Of a stretch of 64,000 bases of DNA, positions 50,939 to 60,139 are shown in pieces; the stretch's first letter is position 1; each line of letters opens with the position of its first letter. The translations under genes were made by a program, and so were the position numbers. The notes under the pieces are model-generated. The model was not told the DNA's origin. It worked only from the letters and a program-made list of their open reading frames with translations, and made no database searches. Origin of the DNA: Ralstonia sp. TCR112 (GTDB lineage Bacteria; Pseudomonadota; Gammaproteobacteria; Burkholderiales; Burkholderiaceae); NCBI RefSeq assembly GCF_007997035.1, contig NZ_VOSS01000003.1:1-64000 (forward strand), written 5' to 3'.

Positions 50939-51913
50939 ATGTTCGACTGGATCGCCGACACCTTCACGCAAGCGCAGGACGTGCTCTTCCAGCACGTCGT
51001 GATGCCGATCACCTATGCCATCGGCCTGGGCGGTTACGTTGAAGATGCCTACCCAGGCACCGAGTGGCTGCTGATGGGGCTGGTGCAGATCGCGGTGCTG
51101 CTGCTGATCTTCCGCCCGCTCGAGCGCTGGCGTCCGGTGGAGCCGCTGCAAGACCGCAAGGCCGTGCGCGCCGACATCTTCTACACACTCTTTCACCGCC
51201 TGGGTTTCTTTCCGCTGCTGATGTTCTTTACGCTGCAGCCGCTGATTGACGAGCTCGACGGCAAGCTGCGTTTCTGGGGCTGGGCGCATCTGAACGTGGA
51301 AGACTGGTGGCCGGGCGTCACGTCCGTTGCTGTCGTCAGCTTTCTGATCTATCTGGTGCTGTTCGACCTGCTCGACTACTGGCATCACCGTCTGTCGCAC
51401 AAATTCCACTGGTGGTGGAACCTGCACTCGTTGCATCACAGTCAGCAGCAGATGACGCTGTGGTCCGATGACCGCAACCACATCCTCGACGATGTGCTGC
51501 ATGGTGCGGTGTTTGCCATTGCGGCGCTGGTCATCGGGGTTGAACCCTCGCAATACGTGCTGCTGGTGGCCATTTCGCAGTTACTGCAAAGCCTGCAGCA
51601 CGCCAACGTGCGGTTGCATTTCGGGTGGCTCGGCGACCGGCTGCTGATTTCGCCGCGCTTCCACCGGCTGCATCACGCCATTGGGCTGGGGCATGAGGTG
51701 CCGGGCAAGCCTGGCGTGCTGGGCGGCTGCAATTTCGGCGTGCTGTTCCCGTGGTGGGACATGCTGTTCGGCACCGCCATCTTCTCGCCCGAGTACCACG
51801 CCACCGGTATCCGTGATCAACTTCCCGCGCCGGACGGGCGCTCGCGCGACTACGGCCGCGGCGTACTGCGTCAGCAGTGGCTCGGCGTGAAGCGCCTGTT
51901 CGGCCGCGCGTAA
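50939..51913 (+). CDS. Sterol desaturase/fatty acid hydroxylase family membrane protein
   Basis: 324 residues with about four or five hydrophobic segments. The di-iron His boxes are HHRLSHKFHWWWNLHSLHHS and, later, HRLHHAIG. The family inserts oxygen or double bonds in lipids. The substrate in Ralstonia is not known to me. It starts just after the deacetylase-like gene (ATG 50939). Confidence 0.9.
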   Translation: MFDWIADTFTQAQDVLFQHVVMPITYAIGLGGYVEDAYPGTEWLLMGLVQIAVLLLIFRPLERWRPVEPLQDRKAVRADIFYTLFHRLGFFPLLMFFTLQPLIDELDGKLRFWGWAHLNVEDWWPGVTSVAVVSFLIYLVLFDLLDYWHHRLSHKFHWWWNLHSLHHSQQQMTLWSDDRNHILDDVLHGAVFAIAALVIGVEPSQYVLLVAISQLLQSLQHANVRLHFGWLGDRLLISPRFHRLHHAIGLGHEVPGKPGVLGGCNFGVLFPWWDMLFGTAIFSPEYHATGIRDQLPAPDGRSRDYGRGVLRQQWLGVKRLFGRA

Positions 51914-51990
51914 AGCCCGGGCGGGGCAGCGCCTGCGTCATGTCCGCACGCTGTGCTAGGCTGTCCGCTCCCTGATTTCCCCATTTCTGC

Positions 51991-52848
51991 ATGAACGACC
52001 TGATTCGCTCATTTGGCCGCGCGCTGCTTTCGCAACTGCATCCGCGCATGCTGTTCCTGACGGTTCTGCCGTTCGTCGTGGCTGTGGTTGTCTGGGGCGG
52101 CGTGCTGTATTTCGGCTGGGATGCCATGAACGGCATGGCTCGCAACGCCGTGGAAGGCTGGGCCTTTATGGGCTGGATCAAGAGCGGCCTCAACGCCATT
52201 GGCATGGCAGGCTTGTGGTCGGCCATCGCGCCGCTGCTCGTGATCACCTTGCTGGTACCGGTGATTGTCGTGTCGATTCTCGTGCTGGTGAGCGTAGCGT
52301 CGGTGCCGGTGGTCATGCGTTTTCTTGATCGCAGCTATCCGCAGCTTGAGCGTCGCAAGGGCGGCTCGGTGCTGGGCAGTCTGACGCATGCACTGCTATG
52401 CACGCTGGTGGTCATCCTGGTGGCCATCGTTACGCTGCCGTTGTGGCTGATTCCGCCGTTCTTCGCGCTGATCCCCCCGCTGCTGTGGGGTTGGCTTACA
52501 TACCGCTTGATGACTTACGACGCGCTGGCTGACCACGCTACCGCTGAAGAGCGCCGCGCGATCATGCAGCGCTATCGGCTGCCGCTTCTGGGTATCGGCG
52601 TAGCCGTTGGCATGCTCGGCTCGGCACCGACGCTGCTGTGGGTCTCGTCGGTGGTGACGATTGTGCTGTTCCCGATCATCGCCATCGCCGTCATCTGGCT
52701 CTATGTGCTGATCTTTGTCTTCTCGGCGCTGTGGTTCGGCCATTTCTGCTTGCGCGCGCTGACGCGTCTGCGCGCCGAAGCGCCGTCTGCGCGCATGGTC
52801 GATGTCAGCGTGATTGAGGTCACGACCATCGACCTGCCTCGCGAATAA
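51991..52848 (+). CDS. EI24-domain membrane protein (CysZ-like family)
   Basis: 285 residues with several hydrophobic segments (LFLTVLPFVVAVVVWGGVLY, APLLVITLLVPVIVVSILVLV, LCTLVVILVAIVTLPLWLIPP and others). The middle part WGWLTYRLMTYDALADHAT fits the EI24 family. In E. coli the related CysZ carries sulfate; here the role is not established. It lies between the desaturase-like gene and the molybdopterin-binding-domain gene. Confidence 0.85.
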   Translation: MNDLIRSFGRALLSQLHPRMLFLTVLPFVVAVVVWGGVLYFGWDAMNGMARNAVEGWAFMGWIKSGLNAIGMAGLWSAIAPLLVITLLVPVIVVSILVLVSVASVPVVMRFLDRSYPQLERRKGGSVLGSLTHALLCTLVVILVAIVTLPLWLIPPFFALIPPLLWGWLTYRLMTYDALADHATAEERRAIMQRYRLPLLGIGVAVGMLGSAPTLLWVSSVVTIVLFPIIAIAVIWLYVLIFVFSALWFGHFCLRALTRLRAEAPSARMVDVSVIEVTTIDLPRE

Positions 52849-52871
52849 TCAAAAAAACCATCGGAACTGAC

Positions 52872-53690
52872 ATGGCTTTCGGCATGATCATCATCGGCGA
52901 CGAGATCCTCTCCGGCCGCCGCGAAGACAAGCACCTGCGCAAGCTGATCGAAGTGCTCGGGGAGCGCGGCCTGACGTTGGAGTGGGCCGAGTACGTCGGC
53001 GACCAGCCTGCGCGCATCACAAACGTACTCAAGCGTACGTTTGCCAGCGATGACGTGGTGTTCTGCACTGGTGGCATCGGCGCCACGCCCGATGACCACA
53101 CGCGCCAATGCGCCGCTGCCGCACTGGGCGTGCCGTTGGAGCTGCATCCGGAGGCGCGTGAGCAGATCGCGCTGCGCATCGCCGAGTCGGCCAACGGCGA
53201 CCCGGTCAAGGCGGATGTCTCAACGCCCGAAAACCAGCACCGCTTCAAGATGGGCGAGTTTCCGCAGGGCGCGCGCATCATTCCGAACAGCTATAACCGC
53301 ATCCCCGGTTTCTCGGTCGCGCATCACCATTTCATGCCGGGTTTTCCGGTGATGGCGTGGCCGATGATGGAGTGGGTGCTCGACACCTATTACGCCGATC
53401 AATTCCACCGCGCGCCGCGCGAGGAGCGCTCGTTCCTGGTGTTCGGCCTGCCGGAGTCGCGGCTCACGCCGCTGATGGAGCGCATCGAAGCAGAGTTCGA
53501 TGGCGTGAAGGTCTTCAGCCTGCCTAGCGTGGGCGACGCGGCGCGCGGCGAGCGCTATGCCCGCTCGCACATCGACCTGGGCGTGAAGGGAGCGCCGGAA
53601 GCCGTAGCGAGCGCCTATCTGGTGCTGCGAGAGGGCGCGTTGGCGCTGGGCGGAGAAATTTTCGAGGCGGGTGCCCCCGCCGGTTCCTGA
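52872..53690 (+). CDS. Molybdopterin-binding domain protein, CinA N-terminus-like
   Basis: 272 residues. The MoCF-like domain shows FGMIIIGDEILSGRREDKHL, and VVFCTGGIGATPDDHTRQCAA near residue 58-78. It lacks the C-terminal CinA nicotinamide-deamidase domain, so it is a stand-alone version. Function is unknown, possibly nucleotide or pterin cleanup. It is convergent with the rhodanese gene. Confidence 0.88.
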   Translation: MAFGMIIIGDEILSGRREDKHLRKLIEVLGERGLTLEWAEYVGDQPARITNVLKRTFASDDVVFCTGGIGATPDDHTRQCAAAALGVPLELHPEAREQIALRIAESANGDPVKADVSTPENQHRFKMGEFPQGARIIPNSYNRIPGFSVAHHHFMPGFPVMAWPMMEWVLDTYYADQFHRAPREERSFLVFGLPESRLTPLMERIEAEFDGVKVFSLPSVGDAARGERYARSHIDLGVKGAPEAVASAYLVLREGALALGGEIFEAGAPAGS

Positions 53691-53701
53691 CGCCGTTTTC
53701 G

Positions 53702-54178
53702 TTAGGCGCCGTGCCAGGGCAGACCACGGAAGCACCAGCCTTCCACGGTCTTGCGGTGGCCTTCGGTGTCTTTGGCGCCCTCGAAACCCTCCAATACATC
53801 CATCGCGATAGCGTAGCCGGCCTGCGCGGCTGCAGCCGCAGCGTGCTTGGAGCGCGCCGCGCTGCGGCACAGGAACAGCACGGGAGCATCCTTGGGCACG
53901 GCCGCTTCCAGCGCGCTGAGGAAGTTGGCATTGCGCACGCCGCCCGGATACTGATTCCACTCCACATGCACGAACTGGCCGGGCGAAACGTCGGGCGTGC
54001 CCACCCAGTCCAGTTCTGCGCGCGTGCGCACATCCACGAGGCGCGCTTGCGGGTCCGCGGCCAGCAGGGCGGCAGCTTCTTGTGGCGACAGCGCGCCGAA
54101 GTACGGCAGCTGATCAGCCTCGCGGCGAGCGGCGGCGGCTTCCAGCAGGGACTCGCGGGTGAGCGTGGTGGCGGTCAT
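53702..54178 (-). CDS. Rhodanese-like domain protein
   Basis: 158 residues, one rhodanese domain. LSPQEAAALLAADPQARLVDVRTRAEL opens and the active-site loop is FLCRSAARSKHAA with the catalytic Cys. It may transfer sulfur. It is divergent from glnA, whose control region starts right upstream. Confidence 0.9.
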   Translation of the reverse strand: MTATTLTRESLLEAAAARREADQLPYFGALSPQEAAALLAADPQARLVDVRTRAELDWVGTPDVSPGQFVHVEWNQYPGGVRNANFLSALEAAVPKDAPVLFLCRSAARSKHAAAAAAQAGYAIAMDVLEGFEGAKDTEGHRKTVEGWCFRGLPWHGA

Positions 54179-54269
54179 GGCGATCTGGGGAAATAGGAAA
54201 CAATCATTCTAGCGCCGCCGTCATAGGGCACGGGCGAAAATCCCAAAATTGGTGCGGTCGCACCATGAA

Positions 54270-54286
54270 TGCACTTATACGGTGCT
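54270..54286. promoter_or_regulatory. NtrC-binding site 1
   Basis: TGCACTTATACGGTGCT fits the NtrC consensus TGCAC-N7-GTGCA in all but the last base. Its centre is about 218 bases before the likely transcription start. Confidence 0.75.
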
Positions 54287-54299
54287 TTATGGGTTTTTC

Positions 54300-54316
54300 A
54301 GCACCTATTCGGTGCG
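54300..54316. promoter_or_regulatory. NtrC-binding site 2
   Basis: AGCACCTATTCGGTGCG fits the same pattern except for its two end bases. Its centre is 30 bases from site 1, close to three turns of DNA, like the 32-base spacing in E. coli glnA. Confidence 0.72.
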
Positions 54317-54470
54317 TTGACTATTCTGCCAGGACAGCTTCAGCCCTTCCTCCGGTCCGGTCGTAGCGGCGCCAGTCGGGCGGTGTGGGAGGCCTGCGCA
54401 CCGTGTCAGACATGGGCTGGCGCAGCCCTGCACTGTTTGCGGGAGCGCATGCCCCTTGGCGATCGGGAAT

Positions 54471-54487
54471 TGGCATAGTTTCTGCTA
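54471..54487 (+). promoter_or_regulatory. Sigma-54 (-24/-12) promoter of glnA
   Basis: TGGCATAGTTTCTGCTA has the invariant GG and GC with exactly ten bases between, as in TGGCAC-N5-TTGCA. Transcription would start near 54497. Confidence 0.75.
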
Positions 54488-54646
54488 AGATTCCCGCGGT
54501 CTTTTTCGGGGGCGTCCGTTCGTGTCGGATGACCTTGCTGGAAAGAAGATGTTTCGGAGTGAGGGCGAGTTGCGGCCGATTGCGCGGCGAACCGTCACAC
54601 AACCGGCTCACAATACTTTGCGTTATTGCGCTACCAGGAGAATGGC

Positions 54647-56062
54647 ATGTCCCAAAGCATTGCAGACGTGATGAAGCTCGTGAAGGAAAACGACGTCAAG
54701 TTCGTCGATTTCCGCTTCACCGATACCAAGGGTAAGGAGCAGCACGTCTCGGTCCCCGTTTCGCACTTCGACGAAGACAAGTTCGAAAGCGGCCACGCGT
54801 TCGACGGCTCGTCGATTGCCGGCTGGAAGGGCATCGAAGCGTCGGACATGCTGCTGGTCCCGGATGCAAACACCGCACACGTCGACCCGTTCTACGAAGA
54901 ACCGACCCTCGTCCTGACCTGCGACGTGGTCGAACCGTCGGACGGCAAGGGCTACGACCGCGATCCGCGCTCGATCGCCAAGCGCGCTGAAGCCTACCTG
55001 AAGAGCACCGGCCTGGGCGACACTGCCTACTTCGGTCCGGAGCCCGAATTCTTCATCTTCGACGGCGTGACCTGGAACATCGACATGCAGGGTTGCTTCG
55101 TGAAGATCAATTCCGAAGAAGCTCCGTGGTCGTCGGGCAAGGACTTCGAACACGGCAACTCGGGCCACCGTCCGGGCAAGAAGGGCGGCTACTTCCCCGT
55201 CGCCCCGATCGACACGTTCCAAGACATGCGCTCGGAAATGTGCCTGATCCTGGAATCGCTGGGCATTCCGGTCGAAGTGCACCACCACGAAGTCGCAGGC
55301 CAAGGCCAGAACGAAATCGGCACGAAGTTCAGCACGCTGGTGCAACGCGCCGACTGGACTCAACTGCAGAAGTACGTGATCCAGAACGTGGCACACACCT
55401 ACGGCAAGACCGCCACGTTCATGCCGAAGCCGGTCGTGGGCGACAACGGTTCGGGCATGCACGTTCACCAGTCGATCTGGAAGGACGGCCAGAACCTGTT
55501 CGCTGGCAACGGCTACGCCGGCCTGTCGGAATTCGCTCTGTACTACATCGGCGGCATCATCAAGCACGCTCGCGCGCTGAACGCCATCACCAACCCGGGT
55601 ACGAACTCGTACAAGCGTCTGGTGCCGGGCTTCGAAGCTCCGGTCAAACTGGCTTACTCGGCACGTAACCGTTCGGCTTCGATCCGTATTCCGTACGTTG
55701 CGAACCCGAAGGGCCGCCGTATCGAGACGCGCTTCCCGGATCCGCTGATGAACCCGTACCTGGGCTTCTCGGCACTGATGATGGCCGGCCTGGATGGCGT
55801 GCAGAACAAGATCCACCCGGGCGAAGCTGCCGACAAGAACCTGTACGACCTGCCGCCGGAAGAAGACGCAAAGATCCCGACCGTGTGCTCGAGCCTGGAT
55901 CAGGCCCTCGAGTACCTGGACAAGGACCGCGAATTCCTGACCCGCGGTGGTGTGTTCTCCAACGCCATGCTCGACGCCTACATTGAGCTGAAGATGGAAG
56001 AAGTCACGCGCTTCCGCATGACGACGCACCCGCTCGAGTTCGAGATGTACTACTCGCTGTAA
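54647..56062 (+). CDS. glnA: Glutamine synthetase type I
   Basis: 471 residues from the ATG at 54647 (AGGAG seven bases before). [65 protein letters not shown] and [20 protein letters not shown] are present. Tyr400 in NLYDLPPEE is the adenylylation site, so GlnE-type control is expected. It makes glutamine from glutamate and ammonium. It has an NtrC/sigma-54 control region and lies two genes before glnLG. Confidence 0.98.
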   Translation: MSQSIADVMKLVKENDVKFVDFRFTDTKGKEQHVSVPVSHFDEDKFESGHAFDGSSIAGWKGIEASDMLLVPDANTAHVDPFYEEPTLVLTCDVVEPSDGKGYDRDPRSIAKRAEAYLKSTGLGDTAYFGPEPEFFIFDGVTWNIDMQGCFVKINSEEAPWSSGKDFEHGNSGHRPGKKGGYFPVAPIDTFQDMRSEMCLILESLGIPVEVHHHEVAGQGQNEIGTKFSTLVQRADWTQLQKYVIQNVAHTYGKTATFMPKPVVGDNGSGMHVHQSIWKDGQNLFAGNGYAGLSEFALYYIGGIIKHARALNAITNPGTNSYKRLVPGFEAPVKLAYSARNRSASIRIPYVANPKGRRIETRFPDPLMNPYLGFSALMMAGLDGVQNKIHPGEAADKNLYDLPPEEDAKIPTVCSSLDQALEYLDKDREFLTRGGVFSNAMLDAYIELKMEEVTRFRMTTHPLEFEMYYSL

Positions 56063-56111
56063 TCTGCGAGCGCCCCGAGCGATGTGTCGGGGCGAAGAGA
56101 CGGTTGTGAGA

Positions 56112-56142
56112 GGAGGGGCGGCGCAGGTCGCCCTTCCTTTTT
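56112..56142 (+). terminator. Terminator after glnA
   Basis: GGAGGGGCG (56112-56120) and CGCCCTTCC (56129-56137) with one G-T pair, then TTTTT. A second GC-rich hairpin without T run (56071-56094) precedes it. Confidence 0.75.
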
Positions 56143-56162
56143 ATGAAGCGGGGTTTTGTGGC

Positions 56163-56168
56163 TAGAAT
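56163..56168 (+). promoter_or_regulatory. -10-like element before the DUF4124 gene
   Basis: TAGAAT, 52 bases before the ATG at 56221, just after the glnA terminator. -35 not clear. Confidence 0.4.
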
Positions 56169-56220
56169 GATCGTCCGCCGGACTCCGGCGCCCGATCGAC
56201 GTATCCGCCAGGTTCCATTC

Positions 56221-56745
56221 ATGTTCCGTCCTTCCCCACGCATCGCATCCGGACTGCTTGCCGCCGCTGCGGCGGTGTTTGCCACGCTGTCTGTGCAGGC
56301 ACCCGCGTACGCCGATGACGTCTATCTGTGCACCGGTCCGAACGGCGTGCCGGAGTACCGCAACAGCGGCAATGTGAAAGGCTGCAAGAAGTTGACGCTG
56401 CCGGATGTGGTGACTGTCCCTGGCACGCGCAGCCCGCGCAGTGCAGGGGCTGCACCCGCGCCGGCGCAAAACAATGCAGGCGGTGGTTTCCCCCGCGTGG
56501 ACAACGCCACGCAGAAGGCACGTGACGGTGAACGCCGCCAGGTGCTGGAAGCCGAGCTGGCAGACGAGGAGCGCAAGCTCCAGGCGTTGAAGGCCGAATA
56601 CAACAACGGCCAGCCCGAGCGCCAGGGCAATGAACGTAACTATCAGAAGTATCTGGACCGCACCGCGCAGTTGAAGGGCGACATCGAACGCAGCCAGGCC
56701 AATGTCGATTCCATCCGCCGGGAGCTGGGCAATCTCAAGGACTAG
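56221..56745 (+). CDS. DUF4124-domain exported protein
   Basis: 174 residues from the ATG at 56221 (an ATG at 56143 would bury the signal peptide). The signal ends at APAYA. A DUF4124 domain follows with DVYLCTGPNGVPEYRNSGNVKGCKKLTLP (two Cys, possibly a disulfide). The C-terminal half is a charged helix (REQ-rich, EAELADEERKLQALKAEY), likely coiled coil. It stands between glnA and glnL and may be a periplasmic protein of unknown role. Confidence 0.85.
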   Translation: MFRPSPRIASGLLAAAAAVFATLSVQAPAYADDVYLCTGPNGVPEYRNSGNVKGCKKLTLPDVVTVPGTRSPRSAGAAPAPAQNNAGGGFPRVDNATQKARDGERRQVLEAELADEERKLQALKAEYNNGQPERQGNERNYQKYLDRTAQLKGDIERSQANVDSIRRELGNLKD

Positions 56746-56752
56746 ATGAACC

Positions 56753-57955
56753 ATGCGTCGACTGATCCGCAAAGCGGCACGCCGCGATGAACAGGAACAG
56801 ACGACGCCATCCGCGCCGTCAGCCTTCGCCACCGGCGTGGAAGTCTCCGCAGGTGCGCCCATCGACGGGCCGCCGCCGATTCCGTTTTCACATGGTGCAC
56901 CGCCATCGTTCCCCGGGCTCGACGCGGTGCCCAATCCCATCCTCTTCGTCCGCCATCCGGCGCTGACGATTTTCTACGCCAATCCCGCCGCTGAAGCCGC
57001 GCTGGCCGTGTCCCGCCGTCAGTTGGTGGAGATGTCGTTGTACGAGCTGTTTGCCGATCCGTCGGAGCTGGCGGAGATGATCGCCACCGTGGCGGCTCGC
57101 CAGTTCGATGCCAAGCGGCGCGACGTGTCACTCGACCGTGTGGGCCATGAGCCGCTGCACGCGCACGCCGTGGTCGGTGCACTGGACTTTGCCCCAGGAT
57201 CGGTGCTGCTTGAGCTGCTGCCGAACGAGCAGAAGATCCGCAGCGAGCGCGAGGAGCGCTTGCTGGACCTGACCTCTGCCAACAAAGAGCTGATCCGCAA
57301 CCTGGCTCATGAGATCAAGAACCCGTTGGGCGGCATTCGCGGCGCGGCGCAGTTGCTGGAGTTCGAACTGCCGGAGCGCTCGCTGCGCGAGTACACGCAG
57401 GTCATCATCAAGGAATCCGACCGGCTGCAGACGCTGGTCGACCGCCTGCTCGAACCGCACCGGCATCCGCATATCGTGGGCGATGTGAACATCCACGAGG
57501 TGCTGGAGCGCGTGCGCTCCGTGGTGCTGGCGGAGTTCCCCCAGGGCCTGCGGATCGTGCGCGACTATGACGCGAGCCTGCCGGAGTTCCGAGGCGACAA
57601 GGAGCAGCTCATCCAGGCGGTGCTCAACATCGTTCATAACGCGGCACATGCGCTGGGCCCTCGCATTGCGCAGGGCGATGGCGAAATCATCTTGCGCACT
57701 CGCGTGGCACGCAAAGTTACGATTGCAAAACGTCTTTACAAGCTGGCATTGGACTTGCATGTAGTGGACAACGGTCCTGGTATCCCGGACGACATCCGCG
57801 AGCGAATCTTCTTCCCGCTGGTGTCAGGAAGGGAGGGGGGAAGTGGGCTGGGCCTGACACTCGCGCAGACGTTCGTGCAGCAGCACGACGGACTGATCGA
57901 ATGCGAGAGCAGGCCAGGTCAGACGGATTTCCGCATTCTCGTGCCGCTGCACTGA
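56753..57955 (+). CDS. glnL: Nitrogen regulation sensor kinase NtrB
   Basis: 400 residues; the usual NtrB has about 350. The first 50 residues are a Pro/Ala-rich extension. A PAS domain follows (LDAVPNPILFVRHPALTIFYANPAAE). The phospho-acceptor is His186 in NLAHEIKNPLGGIRGAAQ. ATPase boxes are VLNIVHNAAHAL (N box), DNGPGIPDDI (G1) and GGSGLGLTLAQTF (G2). It phosphorylates NtrC under nitrogen limitation, controlled by PII. glnG follows after 67 bases. Confidence 0.95.
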   Translation: MRRLIRKAARRDEQEQTTPSAPSAFATGVEVSAGAPIDGPPPIPFSHGAPPSFPGLDAVPNPILFVRHPALTIFYANPAAEAALAVSRRQLVEMSLYELFADPSELAEMIATVAARQFDAKRRDVSLDRVGHEPLHAHAVVGALDFAPGSVLLELLPNEQKIRSEREERLLDLTSANKELIRNLAHEIKNPLGGIRGAAQLLEFELPERSLREYTQVIIKESDRLQTLVDRLLEPHRHPHIVGDVNIHEVLERVRSVVLAEFPQGLRIVRDYDASLPEFRGDKEQLIQAVLNIVHNAAHALGPRIAQGDGEIILRTRVARKVTIAKRLYKLALDLHVVDNGPGIPDDIRERIFFPLVSGREGGSGLGLTLAQTFVQQHDGLIECESRPGQTDFRILVPLH

Positions 57956-58022
57956 GCGTCAGCTTCAACGACGCAGCGCGAGAAGGCCCAGGCGAGACGA
58001 AGTCAAGCAGACGAACCAACAC

Positions 58023-59531
58023 ATGAAGCCAATCTGGATAGTCGACGACGATCAATCCATCCGCTGGGTCCTCGAGAAGGCGCTCGCACGTGAGAGCCTG
58101 CTCTCGCGCAGCTTTACCAACGTGCGCGACGCGCTCAACGCGCTCGACGAAGAAACACCGCAAGTCCTGATTTCCGACGTCCGCATGCCGGGCGGTTCGG
58201 GGCTCGATCTGCTGCAGGCCATCAAGACCAAGCATCCCGGACTGCCGGTCATCATCATGACGGCGTATTCGGACCTGGACAGCGCCGTAGCGGCGTTCCA
58301 GGGCGGTGCGTTCGAGTACCTGGCCAAGCCGTTCGACGTGGATCGCGCGGTCGAGCTGATCCGCCGCGCGCTGGAAGAGAGCCTGCGTGAAGAGGAAATC
58401 GACGATCGCCTGAGCGATGCGCCGGAGATTCTCGGTCAGGCGCCGGCCATGCAGGATGTGTTCCGCGCGATTGGGCGGCTGTCGCAGTCGAACGTGACCG
58501 TGCTGATCACCGGGGAGTCGGGCACGGGTAAGGAACTGGTAGCGCGGGCGCTGCATAAGCACAGCCCGCGTGCGAGCGGCCCCTTCATCGCGCTGAACAC
58601 GGCGGCGATTCCGAAAGACCTGCTCGAATCCGAGCTGTTCGGCCATGAGCGTGGCGCCTTTACGGGCGCGCAGACCATGCGCCGCGGGCGCTTCGAACAA
58701 GCCGAGGGCGGCACGCTGTTCCTCGACGAAATCGGCGACATGCCGTTCGATCTGCAGACGCGGCTCCTGCGCGTGCTGTCGGATGGGCATTTCTATCGCG
58801 TGGGCGGCCACAACCCGCTCAAGGCCAACGTTCGCGTCATCGCGGCGACGCACCAGAATCTTGAAACGCGCGTCAAGGACGGCCTGTTCCGCGAGGACTT
58901 GTTCCACCGCCTGAACGTGATCCGCCTGCGCTTGCCCGCGTTGCGTGAACGCCCGGAAGACATCACGCTGCTGGCGCGCCATTTCCTGCAGAAGAGCGCC
59001 AAGGAACTGGGCGTGGAGCCCAAGCGCATGTCGGACGATGCGCTAGCGCATATCGCCACGTTGCCGTTCCCCGGCAACGTGCGGCAACTGGAAAACCTCT
59101 GCAACTGGTTGACCGTGATGGCGCCGGCGCAGACCATCGAGGCCAAGGACCTGCCCGCTGACCTGGTGCGTGGCAATGCGCAGATGCTGCCGGCCATGGG
59201 CGATGCCCCGGCGCGCCCCGCCTTCATCGGCGAGCCGTCGCATGGTGGCGAACCGTATGGCGTGACGCCGTCGGTCGATACGTTGCTTTCGACGACTTCA
59301 GTAGGGGCATCCATCGCTGCAGGCTGGGAGCGCGCGCTTGCGGGCGAGGCCAAGGCCATGCTCGAGGCTGGCCAGCCCGATGTGATGGACGCGCTCACGC
59401 GTCGCTTCGAGAAGGCGATTCTGGAGGCTGCGCTTGGTGTCACGCGCGGTCGTCGTGTTGAGGCGGCAACGCGGCTGGGCATCGGCCGCAACACCATCAC
59501 GCGCAAATTGCAGGAGCTGGGCTTCGACTGA
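58023..59531 (+). CDS. glnG: Nitrogen regulation response regulator NtrC
   Basis: 502 residues. The receiver domain has Asp52 in LISDVRMPGGSG. The AAA+ domain has Walker A GESGTGKE, the sigma-54-contact loop GAFTGA (near residue 217), and Walker B GGTLFLDEIGD. The C-terminal Fis-type helix-turn-helix ends EAATRLGIGRNTITRKLQELGFD. It would bind the two sites upstream of glnA. It ends at a strong terminator. Confidence 0.97.
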   Translation: MKPIWIVDDDQSIRWVLEKALARESLLSRSFTNVRDALNALDEETPQVLISDVRMPGGSGLDLLQAIKTKHPGLPVIIMTAYSDLDSAVAAFQGGAFEYLAKPFDVDRAVELIRRALEESLREEEIDDRLSDAPEILGQAPAMQDVFRAIGRLSQSNVTVLITGESGTGKELVARALHKHSPRASGPFIALNTAAIPKDLLESELFGHERGAFTGAQTMRRGRFEQAEGGTLFLDEIGDMPFDLQTRLLRVLSDGHFYRVGGHNPLKANVRVIAATHQNLETRVKDGLFREDLFHRLNVIRLRLPALRERPEDITLLARHFLQKSAKELGVEPKRMSDDALAHIATLPFPGNVRQLENLCNWLTVMAPAQTIEAKDLPADLVRGNAQMLPAMGDAPARPAFIGEPSHGGEPYGVTPSVDTLLSTTSVGASIAAGWERALAGEAKAMLEAGQPDVMDALTRRFEKAILEAALGVTRGRRVEAATRLGIGRNTITRKLQELGFD

Positions 59532-59587
59532 CGCACCGTCAGCAGGGCCAGTCCACCGAATATCGTCGAGCTTGGCGATTGGGATTG

Positions 59588-59624
59588 GGCGGATTTCCGA
59601 TATGGGAATCCGCCTCTTTTTTTT
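59588..59624 (+). terminator. Terminator after glnG
   Basis: GGCGGATT (59588-59595) and AATCCGCC (59607-59614), followed by TCTTTTTTTT. Confidence 0.88.
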
Positions 59625-59644
59625 GTGCGTGAATAGGGGTGCGC

Positions 59645-59974
59645 TTAGTGCAGCTTGTGCTTCAACTGGGACAGTTCTTCGTGGGCGCGCATCACGGCAG
59701 ATTCCACGGACTGGTCTACCTTGCCGGTGGCGTTCTGGCAGGCCATTTTCGCGCGATCGGAATACGCTTCCAGCCTGTCGACGGCCTCGACGAAGGTCTG
59801 CTGGTCTTCAGCACCTTCCAGCCGTGAGTGGCATTGGCGGGCTTGGTCATCCAGTTGCTGGATCGATTGCTTCAGCGAGTCAGGCACGTCCTTGTGCGAC
59901 GCACAGGTCCGGGCCAGTTCGGCGATGGTGCTTTCCGCATGTTCAAAACGCTGGCGCAGTTTCTCTGTTTGCAT
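59645..59974 (-). CDS. Small helical hypothetical protein
   Basis: 109 residues from the ATG at 59974, behind CAGGAG. It is rich in Gln, Glu, Lys and Ala and looks almost entirely helical (MQTEKLRQRFEHAESTIAEL, SLKQSIQQLDDQARQCHSRL, SAVMRAHEELSQLKHKLH), with four helices likely. It has three Cys (residues 19, 43 and 74) and no signal peptide. I do not recognise a family. It stands alone between glnG and the HAD gene. Confidence 0.7.
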   Translation of the reverse strand: MQTEKLRQRFEHAESTIAELARTCASHKDVPDSLKQSIQQLDDQARQCHSRLEGAEDQQTFVEAVDRLEAYSDRAKMACQNATGKVDQSVESAVMRAHEELSQLKHKLH

Positions 59975-60139
59975 AGAGGGCTCCTGTCGGTTGCGTGAAA
60001 AGGCGTCGCGCCGCATGCACCGTTGTGAGGCCGTCACATGGTGCAAAGCGGTGCAACGCCCAATTTCGGCGCAAGCGGCGTGCCGTGTGCGGCAGACAAC
60101 GCCAAACTCCAGTTCGTGTCGCGGTACGAGGATTTCGCC

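Larger units (their letters stand above)
54179..54646. other. Control region upstream of glnA
   Basis: 468 bases without a gene. It contains an inverted repeat TGGTGCGGTCGCACCA (54250-54265), two NtrC-type sites, a sigma-54 promoter, and a leader of about 150 bases. I saw no convincing sigma-70 promoter. Confidence 0.8.

Noticed and set aside
54250-54316. Tandem GGTGC/GCACC repeats as a possible repeat array or mobile-element end
   Set aside because: Spacing and sequence fit NtrC sites before glnA better, and no transposase gene or target duplication is present.
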